Of a stretch of DNA of 64,000 nt, positions 51,143-57,348 are shown one piece after another. The notes beneath the pieces were generated by a model. It did not search any database. It saw only the letters and a list, made by a program, of their open reading frames with translations, and was not told the DNA's origin. This DNA comes from a virus: IMG/VR virus record IMGVR_UViG_3300028394_000055, positions 1 through 64,000 of that record. One strand, written 5' to 3'. The stretch's first letter is position 1. The number at the start of each line of letters is the position of its first letter. The translations under genes and the position numbers were made by a program.

Positions 51143-51215
51143 ATACGGGGTTCTGGGGGTTTGCCCGGGACACTACCCCCGGGACTTTTGTCCAGTACGC
51201 GATGCTGGACTTCGG
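51143..51215 (+). ncRNA. Putative short hairpin-rich transcript
   Basis: Downstream of the plus-strand promoter: CCCGGG...CCCGGG hairpin (51164-51183) followed by ACTTTTG, then GTCCAG/CTGGAC. No convincing reading frame. It could be a small RNA or a bidirectional terminator. Extent is a guess. Confidence 0.4.
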
Positions 51216-51223
51216 AGCGTTCT

Positions 51224-51499
51224 TTAGACTAGGCCAAGAGCCATTGCCCGGTAACCGGCTGCGATCAACTTGCGTGAAGGCTGTCCGATTACGTATTCTT
51301 TAACTTCTACGTGATTACCAGCGACACGAGTGTTACCGTACACTGCAAAGCCAGCAGCACGGATGCGGCTAACTTCAGCACTGATGTTCTTGATACCGAA
51401 ACGCTTCTCTGCTTGGCTAGCGGTAACAGACTCTCCGGACTTCAATGCGCTGAATAGTTTGTGGGTCTTGGTGCCCTGGTTGATGTTATAAGTTGTCAT
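51224..51499 (-). CDS. Winged-helix/HTH early protein
   Basis: 91 residues. THKLFSALKSGESVTASQAEKRFGIKNISAEVSRIRAAGFAVYGNTR reads as helix-turn-helix plus wing, the layout of a small family frequent in T4-type phages. YVIGQPSRKLIAAGYRAMA ends the protein. It likely binds DNA and could be the regulator of early promoters; this is inference. Confidence 0.78.
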   Translation of the reverse strand: MTTYNINQGTKTHKLFSALKSGESVTASQAEKRFGIKNISAEVSRIRAAGFAVYGNTRVAGNHVEVKEYVIGQPSRKLIAAGYRAMALGLV

Positions 51500-51513
51500 T
51501 TGTTTTCCTTAAT

Positions 51514-51542
51514 GTTATACTGTTCACACAGTTACAACAATA
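51514..51542 (-). promoter_or_regulatory. Weak promoter candidate (HTH gene)
   Basis: TATAAC as -10, but no good -35 at 17 bases (TATTGT). Unlike the other early promoters. Confidence 0.35.
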
Positions 51543-51547
51543 TTACA

Positions 51548-51805
51548 TTAATCCTTGATCAATGTCAATGTCCTTTGGAACTTCTTGGCTGGTTTCTTTT
51601 TGCCAAACTCTTGATCAGTGTAGAACTCAATCAACCTACGCTGAATCATAGTCAGCAAGTCACCGTGCTCGTTGTCAATGATGAACCTAACAGGGCAATG
51701 AGCCCAAGACTTACGTGCTTGGAACTCTGCAAACCACTGTCGGTGTTGTTTGGATTGGGCGTCAAACACTACCCATTGTCTGCCATATAACGAAAGCCTA
51801 CTCAT
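51548..51805 (-). CDS. 85-residue conserved early protein
   Basis: MSRLSLYGRQWVVFDAQSKQHRQWFAEFQARKSWAHCPVRFIID...DLLTMIQRRLIEFYTDQEFGKK: a basic alpha/beta protein of a type common in T4-type environmental phages. Preceded by AGGAGACACA and a 16-bp hairpin. No own promoter recognised, so probably read from P14. Function unknown. Confidence 0.78.
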   Translation of the reverse strand: MSRLSLYGRQWVVFDAQSKQHRQWFAEFQARKSWAHCPVRFIIDNEHGDLLTMIQRRLIEFYTDQEFGKKKPAKKFQRTLTLIKD

Positions 51806-51820
51806 TGTGTCTCCTAGTGT

Positions 51821-51875
51821 CTTAGTTAAACAGAGTACTCATTTTCTTCGATGCCCGGCACTCTGTTTAACTAAG
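51821..51875 (-). repeat. Perfect 16-bp inverted repeat in an intercistronic leader
   Basis: CTTAGTTAAACAGAGT and ACTCTGTTTAACTAAG, 23-base loop, located just before AGGAGACACAATG of the next gene. No T-run follows, so a processing or translation-control hairpin is more likely than a terminator. Confidence 0.75.
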
Positions 51876-51876
51876 A

Positions 51877-51891
51877 GGGGCATATAGCCCC
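51877..51891 (-). repeat. GC hairpin next to the 16-bp repeat
   Basis: GGGGC-TATAT-GCCCC on the minus strand, perfect 5-bp stem. Confidence 0.55.
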
Positions 51892-51908
51892 AATACCCCG
51901 CTATTAGA

Positions 51909-52298
51909 TTAGTAGGGTGCGTCTTCCATCTGGGCAACGATCGCTGCCTTGGAGACAGTGCTCTTAGGAGCGGCCTTGACCTTAGCCTTGATGGATTCCA
52001 TCGTAGGTTTGGCCTTAGCAGCCTTAGGAGCCTTGGCGGGCTTAACGGCACGCTTGTCTACAGCCTCGAACAATGCTGCTTCAACTTCGGCATTGGTAAC
52101 GCCGTTTTGAGTAGCGAAGTCAATGCTCATAAGATACGCAATGGCATCTTCTTTAGTCATTGGCTCTTTGAGCTCGATGATGTCAATGTCCTTGTGACCA
52201 TTCTTGGCCAAGACCTTGACGCGAAGAGCATCATTAGCGAAACGAACTTTGAACTCACCGTTGAGACGGGAAACACCTGCATGTGTAAAAACTGACAT
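51909..52298 (-). CDS. Basic-tailed early protein
   Basis: 129 residues from 52298 (MSVFTHAGVSRLNGEFKVRF); a start at 52337 would be in the leader hairpin. An N-terminal folded domain (~90 residues) is followed by a Lys/Ala/Pro-rich tail (KPAKAPKAAKAKP, IKAKVKAAPK) like those of nucleoid-associated proteins. Host or phage nucleic acid binding is possible. Promoter P14, AGAGG ribosome site. Confidence 0.75.
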   Translation of the reverse strand: MSVFTHAGVSRLNGEFKVRFANDALRVKVLAKNGHKDIDIIELKEPMTKEDAIAYLMSIDFATQNGVTNAEVEAALFEAVDKRAVKPAKAPKAAKAKPTMESIKAKVKAAPKSTVSKAAIVAQMEDAPY

Positions 52299-52325
52299 AA
52301 TAAACCTCTTTCTCTGTGTGTAAAA

Positions 52326-52353
52326 ATATGGATGCATAATTGCGTGTCCATAT
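52326..52353 (-). repeat. Leader hairpin, attenuator-like
   Basis: ATATGGA/TCCATAT stem with a 14-base loop followed on the minus strand by TTTTT, between P14 and its gene. Confidence 0.5.
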
Positions 52354-52357
52354 GTTA

Positions 52358-52386
52358 ATTATACAACGGTTATGGTCCGTTGTCAA
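52358..52386 (-). promoter_or_regulatory. Early promoter P14
   Basis: Perfect TTGACA-N17-TATAAT. CAACGG/CCGTTG palindrome fills the spacer and overlaps the -35. Confidence 0.9.
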
Positions 52387-52394
52387 CCATTATT

Positions 52395-52577
52395 TTAAGA
52401 ATTTATTGTTTCGAATGGGCTCAGCTCCTCCTGTGGCGTATCTGCCACAAAGTTGCTTTCGATCCAACCATATACAATCTCTATAGGGCACTCTAATTGA
52501 ACTGCAATGCTACGGGCACTGAACCCTGCAATGTACATCTGCTCAATGTCGTATGATAGTTCGCTCATCTTACTCAT
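52395..52577 (-). CDS. 60-residue HTH-like early protein
   Basis: MSKMSELSYDIEQMYIAGFSARSIAVQLECPIEIVYGWIESNF: a helix-turn-helix pattern of the kind used to recruit small DNA-binding domains. Start 52577 follows GGAGG. Coupled to the preceding gene by an 8-base overlap. Confidence 0.7.
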   Translation of the reverse strand: MSKMSELSYDIEQMYIAGFSARSIAVQLECPIEIVYGWIESNFVADTPQEELSPFETINS

Positions 52578-52782
52578 CGTAGGCCTCCTCGCCCATTTCG
52601 GTTACTGTTTCTTCAAACACCCGAACATCAACGATGCGGGCTGTTTGATCTTCATTGCTAACACCTTCAAAGGCATCTCGGAAACTTTGGCACTCTGCCA
52701 AGAAGTTGAAAACATCTTGTCGATCCCAAGTGCCCGGCACTTCCAATACCTGTACCAGTTCTGTGCGTACTGTGACTTTCAT
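52570..52782 (-). CDS. 70-residue early protein
   Basis: MKVTVRTELVQVLEVPGTWDRQDVFNFLAECQSFRDAF...GEEAYDE: small acidic alpha/beta protein. Overlaps the preceding gene's stop by ATGA. Function unknown. Confidence 0.75.
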   Translation of the reverse strand: MKVTVRTELVQVLEVPGTWDRQDVFNFLAECQSFRDAFEGVSNEDQTARIVDVRVFEETVTEMGEEAYDE

Positions 52783-53246
52783 GCTGTTTCCTTTTCTAAT
52801 GCTTCTGTTAATAGTGTCAAACGCTTGCTCAAAGGCGTGCTTGTGTATGTGTCACCACAATACCAAACACCGTCCTTGATAATGTAGTAGTACTCAGCAC
52901 CACAGCCGTCTGCTTGCTCCAGGAACTCTTCGAAGGTGTGTGCTACTTGGAACTCAGTACCAGTCTCGCCGCGGTCACGTGCGTAGAACGTGCAGTAGCC
53001 TGCTTCTTTGGCTGCTTCGTATGCCAACTTGTCTAATTCGCTAGTGTGTGGGCTGAACGGATGTGCTTCACCAATTACCCGGCCCAACGAACTCATGTCG
53101 CCTAATGCTACAAGGTTGTTGGCTCGAGCACTGTCGTAATGCTCTTGGAGGATTGCTCCGTTGTGTGCGAGATAGCCATCCCAGTGGCAATAAACGCTTT
53201 TGACCTTGTCACCGTGCATGACTCCAATGCGTGATCGTGTTCCCAT
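52779..53246 (-). CDS. MGTRSRIG-family conserved protein
   Basis: 155 residues. MGTRSRIGVMHGDKVKSVYCHWDGYLAHNGAIL belongs to a family found in many unrelated phages, recognised by YCHWDGY. C-terminal DGCGAEYYYIIKDGVWYCGD. Function unknown. First gene of a three-gene unit under P15. Confidence 0.82.
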   Translation of the reverse strand: MGTRSRIGVMHGDKVKSVYCHWDGYLAHNGAILQEHYDSARANNLVALGDMSSLGRVIGEAHPFSPHTSELDKLAYEAAKEAGYCTFYARDRGETGTEFQVAHTFEEFLEQADGCGAEYYYIIKDGVWYCGDTYTSTPLSKRLTLLTEALEKETA

Positions 53247-53277
53247 AGTGTGCTCCAGTTAGTGTGTGTAAGTGTAT

Positions 53278-53306
53278 ATTATAACAGGGTTCTTAGGCCC
53301 TGTCAA
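53278..53306 (-). promoter_or_regulatory. Early promoter P15
   Basis: Perfect TTGACA-N17-TATAAT with a perfect ACAGGG/CCCTGT palindrome overlapping -35 and -10 edges. Confidence 0.9.
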
Positions 53307-53309
53307 CCA

Positions 53310-53519
53310 TTATTTGAAATAAACTACCAAATTCCGTGTAGCAGTCTTTACGAATGCACAGTTGCCATCTACCGTGTGCTTGGGGTTGTTCATTACTTTA
53401 TTGTATATAATTTTGACACTGCGAGCGCTTTGCTCGGGTGTAGTGTACTTGCCCTGGCACCCGCACATACAGCCGCGGTTGCCGCTATAAACTTCCTCTA
53501 CGTTGGCTAGTGTAAACAT
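53310..53519 (-). CDS. 69-residue early protein with CMCGC motif
   Basis: MFTLANVEEVYSGNRGCMCGCQGKYTTPEQSARSVKIIYNKVM: the GCMCGCxGKY motif recurs in a small phage family and could bind metal. Ends NLVVYFK. Promoter P16. Confidence 0.78.
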   Translation of the reverse strand: MFTLANVEEVYSGNRGCMCGCQGKYTTPEQSARSVKIIYNKVMNNPKHTVDGNCAFVKTATRNLVVYFK

Positions 53520-53545
53520 GAACGCTCCTTAGTGTGTAAGCATTA

Positions 53546-53574
53546 ATTATAACAAGGTTTTACCACTTTGTCAA
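53546..53574 (-). promoter_or_regulatory. Early promoter P16
   Basis: Perfect TTGACA-N17-TATAAT. Its 17-base spacer is identical to that of P23. Confidence 0.9.
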
Positions 53575-53604
53575 CCAACCCTACACACCGTAGGGTCTTT
53601 GTTG

Positions 53605-53952
53605 TTAATCTACAACAACCAGTTGTCCGAACTTAGCAGTCCAACTCTTGAGGAACTTTGGACCCACATCACATGACACATAGTCATTGCCCTGCATACC
53701 CTGCTCGCTATAACTGACATCCAAGCCCAACTTGTGCTCGACTAGGAAGTTGGTCACATCTTCAAAGAACTGACCATCTGTGTAGATCAAACCGTCTTTG
53801 CGTGTATCCCAAGTCTCGGTGTTGAAGTAGATACGCAGTTCGCCAAAGTCTAGTTCGTCACTGACATAGCCCAACTGCATATCAACGATCTCTACAGCCT
53901 TTCGGGCTCGACTCCAGTAGCCATCGCCTTTGGTGTTGAAAATTACTGTCAT
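53605..53952 (-). CDS. 115-residue conserved early protein
   Basis: MTVIFNTKGDGYWSRARKAVEIVDMQLGYVSDELDFGELRIYFNTETWDTRKDGLIYTD: alpha/beta protein of a family common in phages, C-terminus QGNDYVSCDVGPKFLKSW. Promoter P17. Function unknown. Confidence 0.78.
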   Translation of the reverse strand: MTVIFNTKGDGYWSRARKAVEIVDMQLGYVSDELDFGELRIYFNTETWDTRKDGLIYTDGQFFEDVTNFLVEHKLGLDVSYSEQGMQGNDYVSCDVGPKFLKSWTAKFGQLVVVD

Positions 53953-53978
53953 TGCTGCTCCTTAGTGTGTAAGCATGT

Positions 53979-54007
53979 ATTATAGCACCAAATAGAAACC
54001 CTGTCAA
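53979..54007 (-). promoter_or_regulatory. Early promoter P17
   Basis: Perfect TTGACA-N17-TATAAT with the shared AAGGAGCA leader. Confidence 0.9.
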
Positions 54008-54015
54008 CCGTAGGG

Positions 54016-54060
54016 TTATTTGGTTAGGATCTTGACCATCCACTCAATTGCATCACTCAT
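54016..54060 (-). CDS. Possible 14-residue coupled peptide
   Basis: MSDAIEWMVKILTK starts inside the end of the DUF1281-like gene and ends near the P17 -35. Amphipathic. May be chance. Confidence 0.25.
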   Translation of the reverse strand: MSDAIEWMVKILTK

Positions 54061-54544
54061 TTTCGTTCTCCTCTTCTTGCTCTGCTTCGTACTCTGCTAC
54101 AGACTCGCTGATGCCAAAGGTCTCATCCAAGTCATCGGGTAGCAGGGCTTCGATCTCCTCGGCACTCATGTCACCATATTCATAGTAGTCATCATCACCG
54201 TTCTCCCACTTGCCGCAGAAGGCCATACCAGGTTCGTAGTAGTAGGCCAGTATCTTGAAGCCCTGCTCCATCAACTGCTCATAGGCACTAGTAGGGGGAG
54301 CCCAGGCACTATCAAAGTTGAACACAACACCATTGGCATCCTGCTCTACCATGTGAGCATCTTCACCGCCCACATCCCACTTGGTGCCCCAGTTCTGGAC
54401 ACACCAATTGTAGTCCCACTCACCGTTGGGGAATGGTACGAACTCTTGTAAGAACCTGCCTGCTTGATAGGCCGTCTTAGCCCGCTCAATCATAGCAGGG
54501 TCGTTGTGGCTGATGTTCAGCGTGTTATTGCACCAATTTGGCAT
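54053..54544 (-). CDS. MPNWCxN-family (DUF1281-like) protein
   Basis: 163 residues. The start MPNWCNNTLNISH and the central NWGTKWDVGGEDAHMV...FDSAWAPPTSAYEQLMEQ are the hallmarks of a family seen in many phages and plasmids with a ferredoxin-like fold. A strongly acidic tail follows. Function unresolved. Confidence 0.85.
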   Translation of the reverse strand: MPNWCNNTLNISHNDPAMIERAKTAYQAGRFLQEFVPFPNGEWDYNWCVQNWGTKWDVGGEDAHMVEQDANGVVFNFDSAWAPPTSAYEQLMEQGFKILAYYYEPGMAFCGKWENGDDDYYEYGDMSAEEIEALLPDDLDETFGISESVAEYEAEQEEENENE

Positions 54545-54545
54545 G

Positions 54546-54818
54546 TTATTCTCCAGTGTAATATTCGTAAAAGGATTCTTTAACAGCGGGATCCAACCGG
54601 ATCAACTCTGTTACACATTGATTCAAGTAGTCCTGCTTCTTACGCAGTTCTACACCACGTACCTCGCCATCACAGGTCAAGTTCTCTGGGCTTAGGTCTG
54701 CATCCAACGATTGGGCAACCCGCCGGCGACCTGAGGCACTCTGCACCTCAAACTGCTCACCTTTGAAGATAGCGTTCCAACGGTTCTTCTGCTCTACATA
54801 GGCTGTCAATGCTTTCAT
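54546..54818 (-). CDS. 90-residue early protein
   Basis: MKALTAYVEQKNRWNAIFKGEQFEVQSASGRRRVAQSLDADLSPENLTCDGEVRGVELRKKQDYLNQCVTELIRL: helix-rich, moderately basic. First gene of a unit with the DUF1281-like gene, 1-base gap. Promoter P18. Confidence 0.77.
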   Translation of the reverse strand: MKALTAYVEQKNRWNAIFKGEQFEVQSASGRRRVAQSLDADLSPENLTCDGEVRGVELRKKQDYLNQCVTELIRLDPAVKESFYEYYTGE

Positions 54819-54844
54819 CTCTGCTCCTTAGTGTGTAAGTAAGT

Positions 54845-54873
54845 ATTATAGCAGGGGATTGCTCCCCTGTCAA
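54845..54873 (-). promoter_or_regulatory. Early promoter P18
   Basis: Perfect TTGACA-N17-TATAAT. Spacer is a 7-bp perfect hairpin with GCAA loop (CAGGGGA/TCCCCTG). Confidence 0.9.
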
Positions 54874-54876
54874 CCA

Positions 54877-55161
54877 TTACATTGTGTGAAACAGTTCGCG
54901 ACTCGGGTCGTTGCAGGTTCCCTGGCACTCACGGCGGATCTCAACTTCCTTACCAGTCAAACAGTTCTTCACAGTCACAAGCTGGCGACCGTTGAATGCG
55001 GCAACCTGCTTGACGAACTCTTTCTGCTTGCGTTTGGGCAATAGGCGCAACATCTCCTGCGCCATCTGGTTGGTGTAGCCTGCTGTGAATGCGGCACCTT
55101 GCTCGCTGAACATGAGGTTCAGTTCTTCTTTGAGTGCAGTTTGATTGTCTGTGGTAAACAT
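54877..55161 (-). CDS. 94-residue early protein
   Basis: MFTTDNQTALKEELNLMFSEQGAAFTAGYTNQMAQEMLRLLPKRKQKEFVKQVAAFNGRQLVTVKNCLTGKEVEIRRECQGTC: helical first half, small beta end with two Cys. Promoter P19. Unknown function. Confidence 0.77.
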   Translation of the reverse strand: MFTTDNQTALKEELNLMFSEQGAAFTAGYTNQMAQEMLRLLPKRKQKEFVKQVAAFNGRQLVTVKNCLTGKEVEIRRECQGTCNDPSRELFHTM

Positions 55162-55187
55162 GAGTGCTCCTTAGTGTGTAAGCAGTA

Positions 55188-55216
55188 ATTATAACAAGGT
55201 TTTACCAGTCTGTCAA
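55188..55216 (-). promoter_or_regulatory. Early promoter P19
   Basis: Perfect TTGACA-N17-TATAAT with the GGTAAAACC spacer core shared by P16, P21 and P23. Confidence 0.9.
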
Positions 55217-55461
55217 GCCAGTGCTCGGAATAACCCTACAGCCATTGTGGCTAATGCTGCAACGTTAACTGCCATCTGTGGCTTATTTGCCACACGTATG
55301 GTCCATGTCAAGAACAATATAGTTCCCACAGCAAAGGCCGCAATGTTCCAAACGTCCTTATGATAGGCACTGCCCATGGTGTTGAGTACGTGCCCTGCTG
55401 TGATAAAGAACGCCCCTGTCCATTGTAGTACTTCGTCTTTGTTAATATTAAGCACAGGCAT
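55213..55461 (-). CDS. 82-residue membrane protein
   Basis: ATG at 55461 (MPVLNINKDEVLQ) preferred over an upstream TTG. Three hydrophobic stretches: WTGAFFITAGHVLNTMG, WNIAAFAVGTILFLTWTI, AVNVAALATMAVGLF. Overlaps the preceding gene by 14 bases. Function unknown. Confidence 0.72.
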   Translation of the reverse strand: MPVLNINKDEVLQWTGAFFITAGHVLNTMGSAYHKDVWNIAAFAVGTILFLTWTIRVANKPQMAVNVAALATMAVGLFRALA

Positions 55462-55822
55462 TCTCTCGGTCAACCTGATCGCTTAACTCAGCAAACTTCT
55501 TGCTCATACGATATACTTGACTCTTAGCCTCAGTCATAGCCTCAGCAATGAAGTCCTCGGCAGTCCCGTCAGTAAGCACCTCACGGGCATCTTCGTATAA
55601 GCATCCGCCCAAATAGGCACTGCCAAGTTCGAGCCCTTCGACGAGTACACGTACCCGCAACATGAACCATTCGTAGGTCCCGTTGTCAATCTTACGGAGG
55701 ATCTCGTCCATGTCGTCTGATTCGAAGTGATCCCTGGGGTTAAAGTCTTCATAGGTCTTATCCACAATAACGGTGTAGCCGTCACGTTCAAACTCAGCGA
55801 TTGTGTCGTAATATTGTGTCAT
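55448..55822 (-). CDS. 124-residue conserved early protein
   Basis: YEWFMLRVRVLVEGLELGSAYLGGCLYEDAREVLTDGTAEDFIAEAMTEAKSQVYRMSKKF: an alpha/beta family frequent in T4-type environmental phages. Acidic N-terminus. Coupled to its neighbours on both sides. Function unknown. Confidence 0.78.
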   Translation of the reverse strand: MTQYYDTIAEFERDGYTVIVDKTYEDFNPRDHFESDDMDEILRKIDNGTYEWFMLRVRVLVEGLELGSAYLGGCLYEDAREVLTDGTAEDFIAEAMTEAKSQVYRMSKKFAELSDQVDRENACA

Positions 55823-56109
55823 TATGCCAATTCCTTTTCAACGATGGTGAGCATGTTAGCAGGCACTCTCCACATGCCAGTGGTTGTGCATACTGTGACA
55901 AACTTGATAGCGATCTTCATCACGGTGCCCTGCATAGTGCGGCCTGTCTTAGAACTAGTGAAACTGACCTCGTCGCCGTAGCGTAGGCTTCGTTTGGTGT
56001 TTTCACGCAGGCGTGCTTGTGCAAAGCGGACAGCGTCCACAATGCTAACCAGTTGAGCGTTGGTAAAGCCACCCTGCAGGATCTCAGTGTTAATCTGCGT
56101 AATATTCAT
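55822..56109 (-). CDS. 95-residue protein with SH3/KOW-like region
   Basis: Helical N-terminus (LVSIVDAVRFAQARLRE) and a beta C-terminus LRYGDEVSFTSSKTGRTMQGTVMKIAIKFVTV that resembles an SH3/KOW-type barrel. Promoter P20 and AAGGAGCATGAG leader. RNA-protein binding is possible. Confidence 0.75.
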   Translation of the reverse strand: MNITQINTEILQGGFTNAQLVSIVDAVRFAQARLRENTKRSLRYGDEVSFTSSKTGRTMQGTVMKIAIKFVTVCTTTGMWRVPANMLTIVEKELA

Positions 56110-56136
56110 CTCATGCTCCTTAGTGTGTAAGTAAGT

Positions 56137-56165
56137 ATTATAACGCCGTTAGGCACTCTTGTCAA
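56137..56165 (-). promoter_or_regulatory. Early promoter P20
   Basis: Perfect TTGACA-N17-TATAAT with shared leader. Confidence 0.9.
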
Positions 56166-56401
56166 CCTAAAACTATCACGCGGCGAGCACCTTCGAAGTC
56201 GCCTTCTTCTTCGTACATCTCGTCCTCGTCTAAGAGCCGGTCCATACGGTGATATTCACTGTACTTGACCATGCCCTCTAATACGCTGCCTACTTTGGGG
56301 GCAACCTCTGTGCGCCAGTGATCGCCATAGTTATAACTGAAGTGAACTTCAGCATTGGGATCTAAATCCATCAATTGCTCGATTAGTTGAAAGACTTGCA
56401 T
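56162..56401 (-). CDS. 79-residue early protein
   Basis: MQVFQLIEQLMDLDPNAEVHFSYNYGDHWRTEVAPKVGSV followed by an acidic segment (LLDEDEMYEEEGDFEGARRVIVLG). The LIxxLxxLDPxAEV start resembles the 50148 protein family. Stop is next to the P20 -35. Function unknown. Confidence 0.77.
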   Translation of the reverse strand: MQVFQLIEQLMDLDPNAEVHFSYNYGDHWRTEVAPKVGSVLEGMVKYSEYHRMDRLLDEDEMYEEEGDFEGARRVIVLG

Positions 56402-56428
56402 CTCATGCTCCTTAGTGTGTAAGCGTTA

Positions 56429-56457
56429 ATTATACAATGGTTTTACCACTAGGTCAA
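56429..56457 (-). promoter_or_regulatory. Early promoter P21
   Basis: TTGACC-N17-TATAAT with the GGTAAAACC spacer core. Confidence 0.87.
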
Positions 56458-56481
56458 CCAAAGACCCTACAATGCCTAGGG

Positions 56482-56697
56482 TTAATACTTGACCACGCGA
56501 TCCACTTGTGTCAAGTAAGCCCATGAGTCATCGTAGTCAATGCCCGGGAGTCCATTCTTGATATCCTCATCTACGCCCGTTACAGTAACAGTCTTTGGGC
56601 TACCCGTGCCAAAGTTATCACGCACACGCACGATGGATCCCTCGCGAATGTCGCTGAGCATGACTCGCTTGAGAACTGTTGAGTATTGTGTAAACAT
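56482..56697 (-). CDS. 71-residue SH3-like early protein
   Basis: MFTQYSTVLKRVMLSDIREGSIVRVRDNFGTGSPKTVTVTGVDEDIKNGLPGIDYDDSWAYLTQVDRVVKY: short beta-barrel type protein. AAGGAGCACTT before the start. Second gene of the P22 unit. Confidence 0.75.
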   Translation of the reverse strand: MFTQYSTVLKRVMLSDIREGSIVRVRDNFGTGSPKTVTVTGVDEDIKNGLPGIDYDDSWAYLTQVDRVVKY

Positions 56698-56708
56698 AAG
56701 TGCTCCTT

Positions 56709-56921
56709 TTAGCAGTCAGCGTCAAAGTCTGCCCACTCTTGGGCTTCATCGGGCTGACCGTCATCATCTTCTTCTTCGAAGCGCTCGCTCAACTCGTTGG
56801 CATCCAGCAGGTCTTCAACTTCGCTTTCGCTCATGAAACCCATGCACATGTCAACCACTTGCTCATGAGTGATCATACCCTGATCTAGCAAGTCGTATAG
56901 TCTCTCTCTGGCTTTAGTCAT
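56709..56921 (-). CDS. 70-residue acidic early protein
   Basis: Start 56921 (MTKARERLYDLLDQGMITHEQVV) after AAGGAGCATGAG; an earlier ATG at 56969 precedes the promoter -10. Acidic C-terminus (FEEEDDDGQPDEAQEWADFDADC). Function unknown. Confidence 0.75.
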   Translation of the reverse strand: MTKARERLYDLLDQGMITHEQVVDMCMGFMSESEVEDLLDANELSERFEEEDDDGQPDEAQEWADFDADC

Positions 56922-56948
56922 CTCATGCTCCTTAGTGTCTATGCGTGT

Positions 56949-56977
56949 ATTATAGCGGACATCCGCCACTATGTCAA
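56949..56977 (-). promoter_or_regulatory. Early promoter P22
   Basis: Perfect TTGACA-N17-TATAAT with GCGGA/TCCGC palindrome in the spacer. Confidence 0.9.
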
Positions 56978-57313
56978 GTCGCCGCGAATGTCCGTGTTCA
57001 GCGCAGGGTTAATCAAGCGACGCAGTTCAACTTCCCGCTTGTGAGCAGCAGCCTTACCACGTATGATCTCATGCACACGAATCTCAATCTCGCTCTTGTC
57101 ATTCAAAGAGCGCAAAGCCACGCACAGGGCCCAGTCCTTGTTCTCAGTCTTGGCACGATAGAAGTGCTTGGCTGCACGAGCACGAACTGACTTCAATACA
57201 GTGGTCTCTGTCTTAGCAGTGACACCAATGTAGTTGAGGCCGTTGACCACTAGTTCATACACTATGTGATTGCGGTCTACACGCTTCTTACGAGTAACAG
57301 TTTCTTTGTTCAT
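56969..57313 (-). CDS. GIY-YIG nuclease-like protein (leaderless)
   Basis: 114 residues from ATG 57313. HIVYELVVNGLNYIGVTAKTE matches the GIY-YIG strand pair (residues 17-32, with Y-x-x-V and NYIG). R43/R45, a helix HFYRAKTENKDWAL, EVELRRLINPALN as the C-terminal Glu/Asn block. Likely a DNA-cleaving domain; homing role not shown. The -10 of P23 ends only 6 bases before the ATG and no ribosome site exists. Confidence 0.75.
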   Translation of the reverse strand: MNKETVTRKKRVDRNHIVYELVVNGLNYIGVTAKTETTVLKSVRARAAKHFYRAKTENKDWALCVALRSLNDKSEIEIRVHEIIRGKAAAHKREVELRRLINPALNTDIRGDLT

Positions 57314-57319
57314 GTATGT

Positions 57320-57348
57320 ATTATAACAAGGTTTTACCACTTTGTCAA
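57320..57348 (-). promoter_or_regulatory. Early promoter P23 (leaderless)
   Basis: Perfect TTGACA-N17-TATAAT directly abutting the start codon region; first promoter of the early block. Confidence 0.9.

Noticed and set aside
51121-51303. Plus-strand 60-residue frame after the plus promoter
   Set aside because: Its start is inside the promoter spacer, so it could not be translated from that transcript, and it overlaps the HTH gene on the other strand.
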